This document shows positions 57,029 to 64,000 of a DNA stretch of 64,000 nucleotides, one piece after another. The position numbers and the translations under genes were made by a program. How positions within the stretch are numbered: the stretch's first letter is position 1; each line of letters starts with the position of its first letter. The notes beneath the pieces were generated by a model. It saw nothing but the letters and a program-made list of their open reading frames with translations, searched no databases and was not told where the DNA came from. This DNA is from Hyphomicrobiales bacterium (GTDB taxonomy: Bacteria; Pseudomonadota; Alphaproteobacteria; Rhizobiales; JACESI01): the NCBI GenBank assembly GCA_013911885.1, contig JACESI010000012.1, positions 17,189 to 81,188 on the forward strand. The letters run 5' to 3'.

Positions 57029-58288
57029 TTAGAACTTTACGCGTGCGCCAGCAAAAATGAGCTGGATGGCGTCAAAATCAGTTCCAACAATACCGGAATC
57101 AGTGACATCGGAGTTTCTGTAACCAATGTAGAGATCCGTTGAGATCGCATCAAATGTCTGGTTTGCCACAACGCCGAAACCGCGGTAATTTGAACCTTCA
57201 TTCGCAATGTCACGGTTGAACGATGCATCAACTGCGAATGCTGTCTTACCGTAGGAGTTCAGATCGCCGATCCAGCCCAATTTACCATAGAGCTGTGAAC
57301 CACCATCACTGTCGCCAGCGCTGAGACCATCAAAGCCTTCACCGGCAAAGCCGAAAGCGAAGGCCGCGTTAAAGCCAGATGCAAGGTGAATAGCGGCAAC
57401 GGAACCGGAAATCAGATCTGCATCATCCGGGGTAATAGCACCACCGATGAGCTGGTTACCCAGATCGGAATAGGCAACAGTTGCACTGATGCCGAAGCCA
57501 GCAAGATCTTTGTTTTTGTAGGAAACGGCCACAGCATACTGCCCACCGTTGGTGTAGCTGCCTGTGGCTTTGAAGCCAGCGAAAGTTGGTGTGTCATAAC
57601 GGATCACGTCATCACGGTTTGTACCGTCAAAGTCACCCGTAAAAGCGCCCAAAGTGGCGGTCGTGAGCGCGCCGGTCTGGTCACGCAGGAGAATGCCGCC
57701 ACCGAAGTCAAGCTGCGAAGGATAGAGAGCGATGTCTGTTCCGCTGAAATCGTTTTCAGTTGAACCGTTTGATGATGTGTTGGTCTGGCCAAGGGTTATG
57801 CGACCAAATTTTTTGCTCTCGAGCCAAACGGCTGCGTGACGTGTCGAGAAGTTACCGGCAACGTTACCGCCACCAATGTTGAGAAGGTTTTGATTGATAC
57901 TGCCACTGCTTGTGCCTGAGTCGTTGTCAAACTCGAAAAGGCCACCAACAGAGATGTCCTCATTCAGCTTGCCGGAAGCTATCCAGCGCACGCGCGAGCT
58001 GAGGTTGGTATTGTCGACGACGCCAACGTTGAATTCTTCGCCGTCACCGAAGCCGAGAACGGTACGATGAAACTGGCCAGAGAACTCAAGGCGGATCTTG
58101 CTGCCACCTGTGCGAAGAACGTAGTTGTCGCCAGGGCCGATGATTTTTTCAAGACGCTCGATGCGAGCAAGAAGGTCATCGTCTGAAAGGTTGTCGAGGT
58201 CGGCTGCATAAGCGGTGCCTGCAGATCCCAACAATGCAAAAGACACTGCCGTCCCCAGGAGCGCTTTTGTAGTTGCTTTGATTGTCAT
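57029..58288 (-). CDS. Outer-membrane porin
   Basis: A 419-residue protein with a signal peptide (LLGTAVSFALLGSAGTAYAA). A short helical segment DLDNLSDDDLLARIERLEKI is followed by alternating polar/apolar strands typical of a 16-strand general porin. It ends in FAGARVKF, with the C-terminal Phe recognised by the BAM complex. The start at 58288 with GGAGA upstream is preferred over a long in-frame extension. It would allow diffusion of small hydrophilic solutes. Asp, Asn, Ser and Gly content is high, and the DNA is less GC-rich than neighbouring genes. Confidence 0.88.
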   Translation of the reverse strand: MTIKATTKALLGTAVSFALLGSAGTAYAADLDNLSDDDLLARIERLEKIIGPGDNYVLRTGGSKIRLEFSGQFHRTVLGFGDGEEFNVGVVDNTNLSSRVRWIASGKLNEDISVGGLFEFDNDSGTSSGSINQNLLNIGGGNVAGNFSTRHAAVWLESKKFGRITLGQTNTSSNGSTENDFSGTDIALYPSQLDFGGGILLRDQTGALTTATLGAFTGDFDGTNRDDVIRYDTPTFAGFKATGSYTNGGQYAVAVSYKNKDLAGFGISATVAYSDLGNQLIGGAITPDDADLISGSVAAIHLASGFNAAFAFGFAGEGFDGLSAGDSDGGSQLYGKLGWIGDLNSYGKTAFAVDASFNRDIANEGSNYRGFGVVANQTFDAISTDLYIGYRNSDVTDSGIVGTDFDAIQLIFAGARVKF

Positions 58289-58800
58289 TAGATTGTCTCC
58301 GGACAAAGGTTTAAGATTGTAGGGAGTGCTTTTGCATTCCTCACCACTGCAATTCGCCATATTTTTTTGGGTGTGTAAACGGTCTGGAGCGGGTTCTGTC
58401 TGGGTGTGGTATCTATGCATCAACCGTGTTTTCGACTGAGTATTAATGAACGTTAATTGTTCCGCGGATTTAATGGCATTTTTTGTGTTTTTTGGGGAAC
58501 ATTTCACCTCATAATCCATTTTTTTCCGCTTATTGGCTTCTTAAGCGTGAACAGGCGGTCGGCAGACAGATCTGCGGTCGCCATTTTTCTCCTGTTTGTG
58601 TTGCGTAAAAAGCACGCATTGTTCAGCGCGCCAGATGGTCAGGTATTCTCTTGAACGGCATGGCAACGAGAATCAGCCGGGAACCATGCGTCTTCAGCCG
58701 TGGGAATCAGTTCTCCGTCCGCGGCGCGCGATTCGTCCGTCTGGCAATCGGAGGCTGCGATTCCGTTCGCCTTGAAAGGCATCATAATCGGAACAGGAAC
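58289..58800. other. 512-base gap upstream of the porin gene
   Basis: The porin promoter and leader are expected in the AT-rich half adjoining the porin. ATTAATGAACGTTAAT (58442-58457) has inverted ends ATTAA/TTAAT and is a possible regulator site. The half nearer 58800 is GC-rich and shows no convincing gene; it lies downstream of the RBBP9-type hydrolase gene. Confidence 0.4.
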
Positions 58801-59376
58801 TTAAAGCCGCGCCATGAAATTCGCGAAGCTGAGGAGGCCTTCCGGCCAGGGCCCCTGTCCGCTCTCGGCGTTGATATGGCCGCTATCGCCCGCGCTTTCG
58901 AGTTTGGCCCCCCAGGCAAATGATAAGTCCTCTGCCTTTTCGAACGTGGAATAGGGGTCGTTGCGGCTCGCGACGAGGATCGAGGGAAACGGCAGGGGGG
59001 CTGTCGGTGCCGGGTTGAAAGCGGCCGTCATTCTATCGTGCTCGGGATGCCTAGCGCGCAGCATGTCGATATCGGGCGGCGCAACGAGATAGCCGCCTGC
59101 AACCTTGAGGTGGGGAAAGCGGGGAGCGGCATGGGCAGCAGCAAGTGCGCCAAGGGAATGACCGATCAGAACAACCGGCTGTCCGGCCTGTTCGACAGCG
59201 CGGACAATCCGCTCGATCCAGTCCTCAAGGACTGGTTCCGGCCCGTTCTTGGACCAATCCATCCCGTCGACGCGGCGCGCGGTTTTCAGCTTCTCACTCC
59301 AGCGATCATACCAGTGATTCCGTTCCCCGCCGCCAAGTCCGGGCAGAACCAGGATATCCGCCTGCGAAACTTTCAT
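58801..59376 (-). CDS. Alpha/beta hydrolase of the RBBP9/YdeN family
   Basis: A 191-residue cytoplasmic serine hydrolase. The nucleophile elbow is LIGHSLGALAA; the catalytic Asp is likely in ASRNDPYSTFEKA and the His in GDSGHINAESGQGPW. The N-terminal ILVLPGLGGGERNHWYDRW is the oxyanion side typical of this family. The substrate is unknown. It begins 41 bases after purB on the same strand and may be cotranscribed. Confidence 0.88.
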   Translation of the reverse strand: MKVSQADILVLPGLGGGERNHWYDRWSEKLKTARRVDGMDWSKNGPEPVLEDWIERIVRAVEQAGQPVVLIGHSLGALAAAHAAPRFPHLKVAGGYLVAPPDIDMLRARHPEHDRMTAAFNPAPTAPLPFPSILVASRNDPYSTFEKAEDLSFAWGAKLESAGDSGHINAESGQGPWPEGLLSFANFMARL

Positions 59377-59417
59377 TGCCCCAAATCACCCGTCACGAGG
59401 ACCGGCCCCGGCCGATT

Positions 59418-60719
59418 TCAGCCGAAAACCCGTTTGAAAATCGTATCCACATGCTTGGTATGATAGCCAAGATCAAATTTTTCCTCGATTTCTTCTTTCG
59501 AAAGCGCCGCGCGAATATCGGCATCATCGAGGAGTTCCTCAAGAAAATCCTTGCCTTCTTCCCAGACTTTCATGGCGTTGCGCTGCACGAGCCGGTAGGA
59601 ATCCTCGCGGCTCACACCCGCCTGCGTAAGCGCCAGAAGAACCCGCTGAGAATGAATCAGGCCTTTGAACTTGTTCATGTTTTTCAGCATGTTCTCAGGA
59701 TAGACAAGAAGTTTGTCAATCACACCGGTCAGGCGGACAAGCGCAAAATCGAGGGTGATTGTCGCATCTGGCGCGATCATGCGCTCGACTGAGGAATGCG
59801 AAATATCGCGCTCATGCCAGAGTGCGACATTCTCCATCGCGGGCATCGCCATGCCGCGGACGAGACGCGCGAGACCGGTGAGATTTTCGGTCATAACCGG
59901 GTTGCGCTTATGCGGCATTGCCGATGAACCCTTCTGACCCTTGGAGAAAAACTCTTCCGCTTCGAGGACTTCGGTGCGCTGAAGATGGCGGATCTCGGTT
60001 GCAAGTCGCTCGATCGACGATGCAACGACACCGAGTGTCACGAAAAACATGGCGTGGCGGTCGCGCGGGATGACCTGTGTGGAAATCGGTTCAACCGCGA
60101 GGCCCATGGCCTGCGCCACGTGGCTTTCGATCGACGGGTCGATATTCGCAAAGGTGCCGACAGCACCGGAAATCGCACAGGTCGCGATTTCCGCACGGGC
60201 ATTCTTCATCCGCTCCAGATTGCGCGAAAATTCCGCATAGGCCTGCGCCATCTTGAGGCCGAAGGTCACCGGTTCGGCATGAATGCCATGCGAGCGGCCG
60301 ATTGTCACCGTATCCTTGTGCTCATAGGCGCGCCGCTTGAGGGCTTCGAGCAGCTTTTCGATATCCGCAATCAGAAGATCGGCCGCCCGGGTCAGCTGAA
60401 TGTTGAGGCAGGTATCAAGGACATCCGAGGATGTCATGCCCTGATGCACGAATCGTGCGTCTTCGCCGACGATCTCCGTGAGATGCGTCAGAAACGCGAT
60501 CACATCGTGCTTGGTCACCCGCTCGATCTCGTCAATCCGGTCGATGTCGAACGTGGCGTTGCGACCTTTCTCCCAGATCATGCGGGCAGCACTTTCTGGA
60601 ATAACGCCCGCTTTCGCAAGAGCATCGCAGGCATGAGCCTCGATTTCGAACCAGATGCGAAATTTCGTTTCCGGTGTCCAGATCGACACCATTTCGTCAC
60701 GGGCGTAACGCGGGATCAT
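59418..60719 (-). CDS. purB: Adenylosuccinate lyase
   Basis: A 433-residue enzyme for two purine steps (SAICAR to AICAR, and adenylosuccinate to AMP). The fumarase/aspartase-superfamily signature is KGSSAMPHKRNPV; the substrate region includes TSSDVLDTCLNIQL and GRSHGIHAEPVTFG. The N-terminus MIPRYARDEMVSIW is typical. It lies 85 bases after the membrane-protein gene in the same direction, in an rpe - membrane protein - purB arrangement. Confidence 0.98.
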   Translation of the reverse strand: MIPRYARDEMVSIWTPETKFRIWFEIEAHACDALAKAGVIPESAARMIWEKGRNATFDIDRIDEIERVTKHDVIAFLTHLTEIVGEDARFVHQGMTSSDVLDTCLNIQLTRAADLLIADIEKLLEALKRRAYEHKDTVTIGRSHGIHAEPVTFGLKMAQAYAEFSRNLERMKNARAEIATCAISGAVGTFANIDPSIESHVAQAMGLAVEPISTQVIPRDRHAMFFVTLGVVASSIERLATEIRHLQRTEVLEAEEFFSKGQKGSSAMPHKRNPVMTENLTGLARLVRGMAMPAMENVALWHERDISHSSVERMIAPDATITLDFALVRLTGVIDKLLVYPENMLKNMNKFKGLIHSQRVLLALTQAGVSREDSYRLVQRNAMKVWEEGKDFLEELLDDADIRAALSKEEIEEKFDLGYHTKHVDTIFKRVFG

Positions 60720-60804
60720 TGTGTTCTTCCTTGAAATAAGGGGTGCGTCGCTGCGGTTATGGCGCGCCCTGTTCGCCTCGGCTTAGCAAAGCGCGGCAAA
60801 GGGT

Positions 60805-61326
60805 TCAATTGCGATTGCGCGCGGTCGGCCATAAAAAGCAATAAAGGAACGCTGCCAGAAACAGACAGAACGGCCCAAGCGGCAGGAACAGGCGGGCCGC
60901 CATCGCGGCGAAGAGATAGCCATGAGAGAGGGTGAAGAAAAACAGGTTCTCAAGCCCGCGCGCGCTTGTCATCGGCGCCATCCATGGCAGGAAATACTGC
61001 ACCGTATAGGCCGCGCTGCCGAGGAAACTGCCCCCCATCGTTCCGCCGGCAAGCAGGATTGCGACAGTCGCACAACGCGCGGTAGCTGGCCTTTTACCGC
61101 TGATGGCTGGTTCAAGAAGGCGCGCGATCCCGGCTGCGACAAAGCCCGCGGCACTTGCAAAGGCGATGAAGACAACTTGCTTTTGATCGAGAATCCGGTT
61201 CCAGAAAAGACAATCAATCAAAAGGGTGAGGGCGGTCAGGATCGACCATAAAAGGCAGAAGGCGAAGTGTCGTGACATGCTGCCCGGCTTTGATGTGTCT
61301 CTTGTCTTGATCGGCTTGACAAGCAC
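60805..61326 (-). CDS. Small multi-pass membrane protein, unknown function
   Basis: A 173-residue protein with about five hydrophobic segments and a basic C-terminus (PTARNRN). The GTG start lies three bases after the rpe stop; an ATG giving MSRHFAFCLLW, 16 codons later, sits right before the first membrane span and is equally plausible. No motif or family recognised. Position between rpe and purB is the only context. Confidence 0.7.
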   Translation of the reverse strand: MLVKPIKTRDTSKPGSMSRHFAFCLLWSILTALTLLIDCLFWNRILDQKQVVFIAFASAAGFVAAGIARLLEPAISGKRPATARCATVAILLAGGTMGGSFLGSAAYTVQYFLPWMAPMTSARGLENLFFFTLSHGYLFAAMAARLFLPLGPFCLFLAAFLYCFLWPTARNRN

Positions 61327-61329
61327 GGA

Positions 61330-62022
61330 TCAGGCGGCCGCCGCCTGCTCGGCTGCTTCGCGGATGGCCTTGATGTTGCGGGCATAGGCCTCGCGCCTGC
61401 TGAAGCCGCCCGCAGCGTTGAAAACCGCCGAACCGGCAATCAGCACATTCGCCCCCGCGCGCGCGCAGAGCGGCGCGGTCTCAACGGTCACGCCGCCATC
61501 GACTTCAAGATCGATCGCCCGCCCGCCGATCATCTGGCGCAAGGCCGCGATTTTCGGCAGAACCGAATGAATGAATTTCTGCCCGCCAAAGCCCGGATTG
61601 ACGCTCATGACGAGGATGATGTCGATCTCGTCGAGCATCGCCGATACCGCTTCTGCGGGTGTGCCCGGATTGAGCACGATGCCGGCCTTTTTGCCATGCG
61701 CCTTGATCGCCTGAATGGTACGATGGACATGGGCGCCGGCCTCGGCATGAACCGTGATCGTATCCGCGCCGGCGCGCACGAATTCATCGATATAAGGATC
61801 AACCGGCGCGATCATCAAATGAACGTCCATCGGTTTTTCAGTGACTGGACGAATCGCTTTCAGCACCACCGGGCCGAACGAAATATTCGGCACGAAATGC
61901 CCATCCATCACATCCACGTGAATCCAGTCTGCCCCGGCGTCGGCCACGGTCTTCACTTCATCGCCAAGCATCGCAAAGTCAGCGGCGAGGATCGATGGCG
62001 CAATCAGGATGGGATGTGTCAT
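61330..62022 (-). CDS. rpe: Ribulose-phosphate 3-epimerase
   Basis: A 230-residue TIM-barrel metalloenzyme interconverting ribulose 5-phosphate and xylulose 5-phosphate. Motifs in order are [51 protein letters not shown] and the C-terminal phosphate loop around [13 protein letters not shown]. The start at 62022 ([10 protein letters not shown]) is chosen over a 41-residue upstream extension that is not protein-like. It begins the rpe - membrane protein - purB run. Confidence 0.97.
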   Translation of the reverse strand: MTHPILIAPSILAADFAMLGDEVKTVADAGADWIHVDVMDGHFVPNISFGPVVLKAIRPVTEKPMDVHLMIAPVDPYIDEFVRAGADTITVHAEAGAHVHRTIQAIKAHGKKAGIVLNPGTPAEAVSAMLDEIDIILVMSVNPGFGGQKFIHSVLPKIAALRQMIGGRAIDLEVDGGVTVETAPLCARAGANVLIAGSAVFNAAGGFSRREAYARNIKAIREAAEQAAAA

Positions 62023-62096
62023 CGCGGGAAGACCTTTTCCGGGAGCAGATATTGATCGCATTCTCGGTCCATGCCTAGCCTCGAACGCGGCCTTCG

Positions 62097-63266
62097 TCAC
62101 CATGGGGCAACCTTGTTTATGGGGACAATTGTTTCCCCCTGCCATTTGTGCATCGCATAAAAAGGGATCGTGGCATCGCCCTTCGCGTCAAAGGCAACGG
62201 CGCCGAGAGCGGTCGTGAAGGTCGTTGTGCTGAGGACCTGATTGAGCGCTGCAAAGTCCGCCTTGCCCGCCTTTTTCAGCGCATCTGCAAGGATTGTCAT
62301 GGCCGCGTGGCCGCGCAGCGTCAGACCCGCCGCAGAAAGCCCCTTTTCGGCCAAGGCGGCGCGCGCATCTCTTGCCGACGGCAGGGTGCGGGGATCAATC
62401 GGGAAAGCCGCATAGAGGCGATCAAGATCGGTGCGCGCCGTATTGCCGTCGAGAACGAGGACGGGAAATTCCGGGTGGACCATGGCATCGCCGCCGACAA
62501 TCGTCGGTTTTAGCGACAGACGGTCGATATCACGGACCAGAACGGCGATATCGCGGTGGGTTGCGCCGATCACGACCACGCGCGCTCCCGAATCGACGAT
62601 TCGGCCCGAGAGCGAGCGATACCGCTCCTCGCCGCTTTCAAAACTTGCCGTCAGAACCGGGTTGAGGTCCGCCGCTTTCAGCCCGGAAATCAGTGGTTCC
62701 GTAAGCGATTTACCATAGACCGAGCCATCATCGACGATGGCAATCTTGCCGCCATTGGCCGCTTGTCTGATGAAGTCGAGCAGGCGTTCATTCTGTGCTG
62801 TATTGCGTGGGGCAAGCCGGTAAGTGCCGCCGCCCGGCAGCGGCCGGTTCTCGGTAAATGCCGGGTTTTCAGCGCTTGGCGAAATCTGGACAATTCCGTT
62901 CGTGGCATAAACGCCGGCAGCTTCGATTGACGCGCGGTCGCACAGATGGCCGATCACCGCGACGACGCCCTTGCCGACGAGCTGATTGGCGACATTTTTC
63001 GCAGTCTCTCCGTCACAACCGTCATCGACGACATCAATCGCGACCGATTCCCCGAGAAGGCCGCCTGAGGCATTGATTTCGTCAGCAGCAAAGCGCGCAC
63101 CAGTGATGATCTGCTCGCTCAGGCTTGAAAAAGAACCGGCTTTTTGCACAGCAACGCCGATATGGATTTCGGCACGCGCAAGCGATGCGGAAACCGAAAC
63201 AAAGGCGCAGGCGAGGGCGCCGGAAAAAAATCGCTTTAGGCGCGGAAGAAAGTCACAGGTTCGCAT
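62097..63266 (-). CDS. LivK-like periplasmic binding protein of a branched-chain amino acid-type ABC system
   Basis: A 389-residue secreted protein with signal peptide ending near ASLARA. It has the Peripla_BP_6 fold: [42 protein letters not shown] and [15 protein letters not shown]. Ligand class is amino acids, amides or urea, not resolvable here. No permease or ATPase genes adjoin it, so it is an orphan binding protein. It starts three bases after the uracil-DNA glycosylase gene on the same strand, an odd pairing. Confidence 0.88.
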   Translation of the reverse strand: MRTCDFLPRLKRFFSGALACAFVSVSASLARAEIHIGVAVQKAGSFSSLSEQIITGARFAADEINASGGLLGESVAIDVVDDGCDGETAKNVANQLVGKGVVAVIGHLCDRASIEAAGVYATNGIVQISPSAENPAFTENRPLPGGGTYRLAPRNTAQNERLLDFIRQAANGGKIAIVDDGSVYGKSLTEPLISGLKAADLNPVLTASFESGEERYRSLSGRIVDSGARVVVIGATHRDIAVLVRDIDRLSLKPTIVGGDAMVHPEFPVLVLDGNTARTDLDRLYAAFPIDPRTLPSARDARAALAEKGLSAAGLTLRGHAAMTILADALKKAGKADFAALNQVLSTTTFTTALGAVAFDAKGDATIPFYAMHKWQGETIVPINKVAPW

Positions 63267-63269
63267 CGT

Positions 63270-64000
63270 TCAGGCTCCGCCGCTTGTCACTTGCCGCGGG
63301 ATTGTATCCAGCCGGGCGCGGATCGCGAGAAAATCCTGCCAGACGAGGCGCTTTTCCGCAGGCTGACGCAACAGATAGGCCGGATGCAGTGTCGGAATGG
63401 CTACCATGGTTTTCCCGCCAATCTCGCAGGTTTTGGAACGACCGCGAATTTTCTTGATTCCCTCGGTGGTGCCAAGCAGTTCACGCGCTGACGGAGCGCC
63501 GAGCGGGATCAGAAGATCCGGTCCGACAAGGGCGATCTGGCGCTCGATGAAGGGGCGGCAAAGCGTGATTTCGAGGGGCGTAGGCGTCCGGTTGCCGGGC
63601 GGTCGCCAGGGCACGATATTGGCGATATAGACGTCGTCGGTGCGGCTGAGGCCGATGGCGTCGAGCATCCGGTTCAGGAGCTCGCCGGACCGCCCGACGA
63701 AAGGAACGCCCTCGATATCCTCGTCGCGCCCCGGCGCTTCGCCGACAAACATGATGCGTGCTTTCGGATTTCCGTCACCAAAAACGAGGTTTTTTGCCGT
63801 TCGCTTCAGATTGCAGCCCTCAAAGGCCATCAAAGCCGCCCGCAATTCGTCGAGATCCCGAGCGGACGCGGCTTGCCGGGCTGCGTCCTCCATCGTCTGC
63901 GCATCCGAGACGATGGCTGGGGCCGCATGCGGCATGCTCACCCGCGCAATATTGGTAGGCTCGCCGTGCGGGCGGCTTTGATGGCCTTTGAGGGCTGCAA
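63270..64000 (-). CDS. Uracil-DNA glycosylase, family 4/5 (5' end outside window)
   Basis: About 242 residues are visible and the frame stays open to the window edge, so the N-terminus is missing. The family core runs from FEGCNLKRTAKNLVFGDG to LHPAYLLRQ. The active-site motif is GEAPGRDEDIEGVPFVGRSG and the uracil-binding motif is TLHPAYLL. Fe-S ligands are less complete than in thermophilic family 4 enzymes within the visible part (one Cys at CNLKRT, one at LCRPF and one at KTCEI). It removes uracil from DNA for base-excision repair. An internal GTG/ATG start near 63941 is possible but would give a short protein. Confidence 0.88.
   Translation of the reverse strand, partial: AALKGHQSRPHGEPTNIARVSMPHAAPAIVSDAQTMEDAARQAASARDLDELRAALMAFEGCNLKRTAKNLVFGDGNPKARIMFVGEAPGRDEDIEGVPFVGRSGELLNRMLDAIGLSRTDDVYIANIVPWRPPGNRTPTPLEITLCRPFIERQIALVGPDLLIPLGAPSARELLGTTEGIKKIRGRSKTCEIGGKTMVAIPTLHPAYLLRQPAEKRLVWQDFLAIRARLDTIPRQVTSGGA

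Noticed and set aside
58457..58654. A short frame upstream of the porin gene (65 codons, hydrophobic start)
   Set aside because: It has no ribosome-binding site, is in an AT-rich promoter-like region and has no recognisable motif.

Overview
The window is a high-GC chromosomal segment of an alphaproteobacterium. The order of core genes points to the Hyphomicrobiales (Rhizobiales): flgBC-fliE-fliQR-flhB next to cckA, then recA, alaS, icd, murI, rpsD, ttcA, grxD/bolA, purLQSC, purB and rpe. A LexA box of the alphaproteobacterial GAAC-N7-GAAC type and a CtrA box (TTAA-N7-TTAA) fit this. I cannot name the genus. I see no rRNA, tRNA, CRISPR array, insertion sequence or prophage.

Left third (1-29.5 kb) is accessory metabolism. 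Positions 1-9381 form a tight nitrate assimilation operon: a periplasmic binding protein cut by the window edge, a permease, a fused double-ATPase subunit (NrtCD type), NirB, NirD and a molybdopterin nitrate reductase. A gamma-glutamylcyclotransferase-like gene follows. Next is a 31-codon gene for a PqqA-like precursor peptide (10358-10453) with its own strong promoter and terminator, standing without pqqBCDE and followed by a creatininase-family hydrolase. Then come a large AsmA protein, a PfkB-family kinase and a secreted M14-like zinc peptidase candidate. Positions 17.4-26.1 kb hold a catabolic locus: a TRAP transporter, a GlcG/HbpS-like protein and a serine-glyoxylate-type aminotransferase on one strand, and divergently a fused FAD/Fe-S 2-hydroxyacid dehydrogenase and a GntR/FadR regulator. 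Both promoters carry the same 11-base sequence, each oriented toward its own gene. A universal stress protein and a chemotaxis receptor follow.

The middle (29.5-47 kb) starts with a tandemly duplicated hairpin and a CtrA box upstream of the flagellar basal-body/export operon. It continues with a convergent peroxiredoxin-like gene, CckA (the kinase that feeds CtrA), a fatty acid desaturase, a cold-shock protein, an unassigned radical SAM enzyme with a Cys-rich C-terminus, recA, alaS, icd and a GAF-PAS-GGDEF diguanylate cyclase.

The right third (47-64 kb) is mostly housekeeping: trmJ, murI, rpsD, ttcA, a minus-strand purC-purS-purQ-purL-bolA-grxD run, the F1-ATPase inhibitor zeta homologue (DUF1476), and rpe - membrane protein - purB. 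Interspersed are a Tat-exported DM13-domain protein, a small lipoprotein and a porin in a noticeably more AT-rich stretch, an RBBP9-type hydrolase, a LivK-like binding protein, and a type-4/5 uracil-DNA glycosylase cut by the right edge.

The most unusual items are the orphan PqqA-like peptide paired with a creatininase-family gene, the fused nitrate ATPase whose degenerate residues fall in one composite ATP site, the shared operator candidate in the hydroxyacid locus, and the Cys-rich radical SAM enzyme. All functional statements come from reading the sequence and recalling families; no database search was run.
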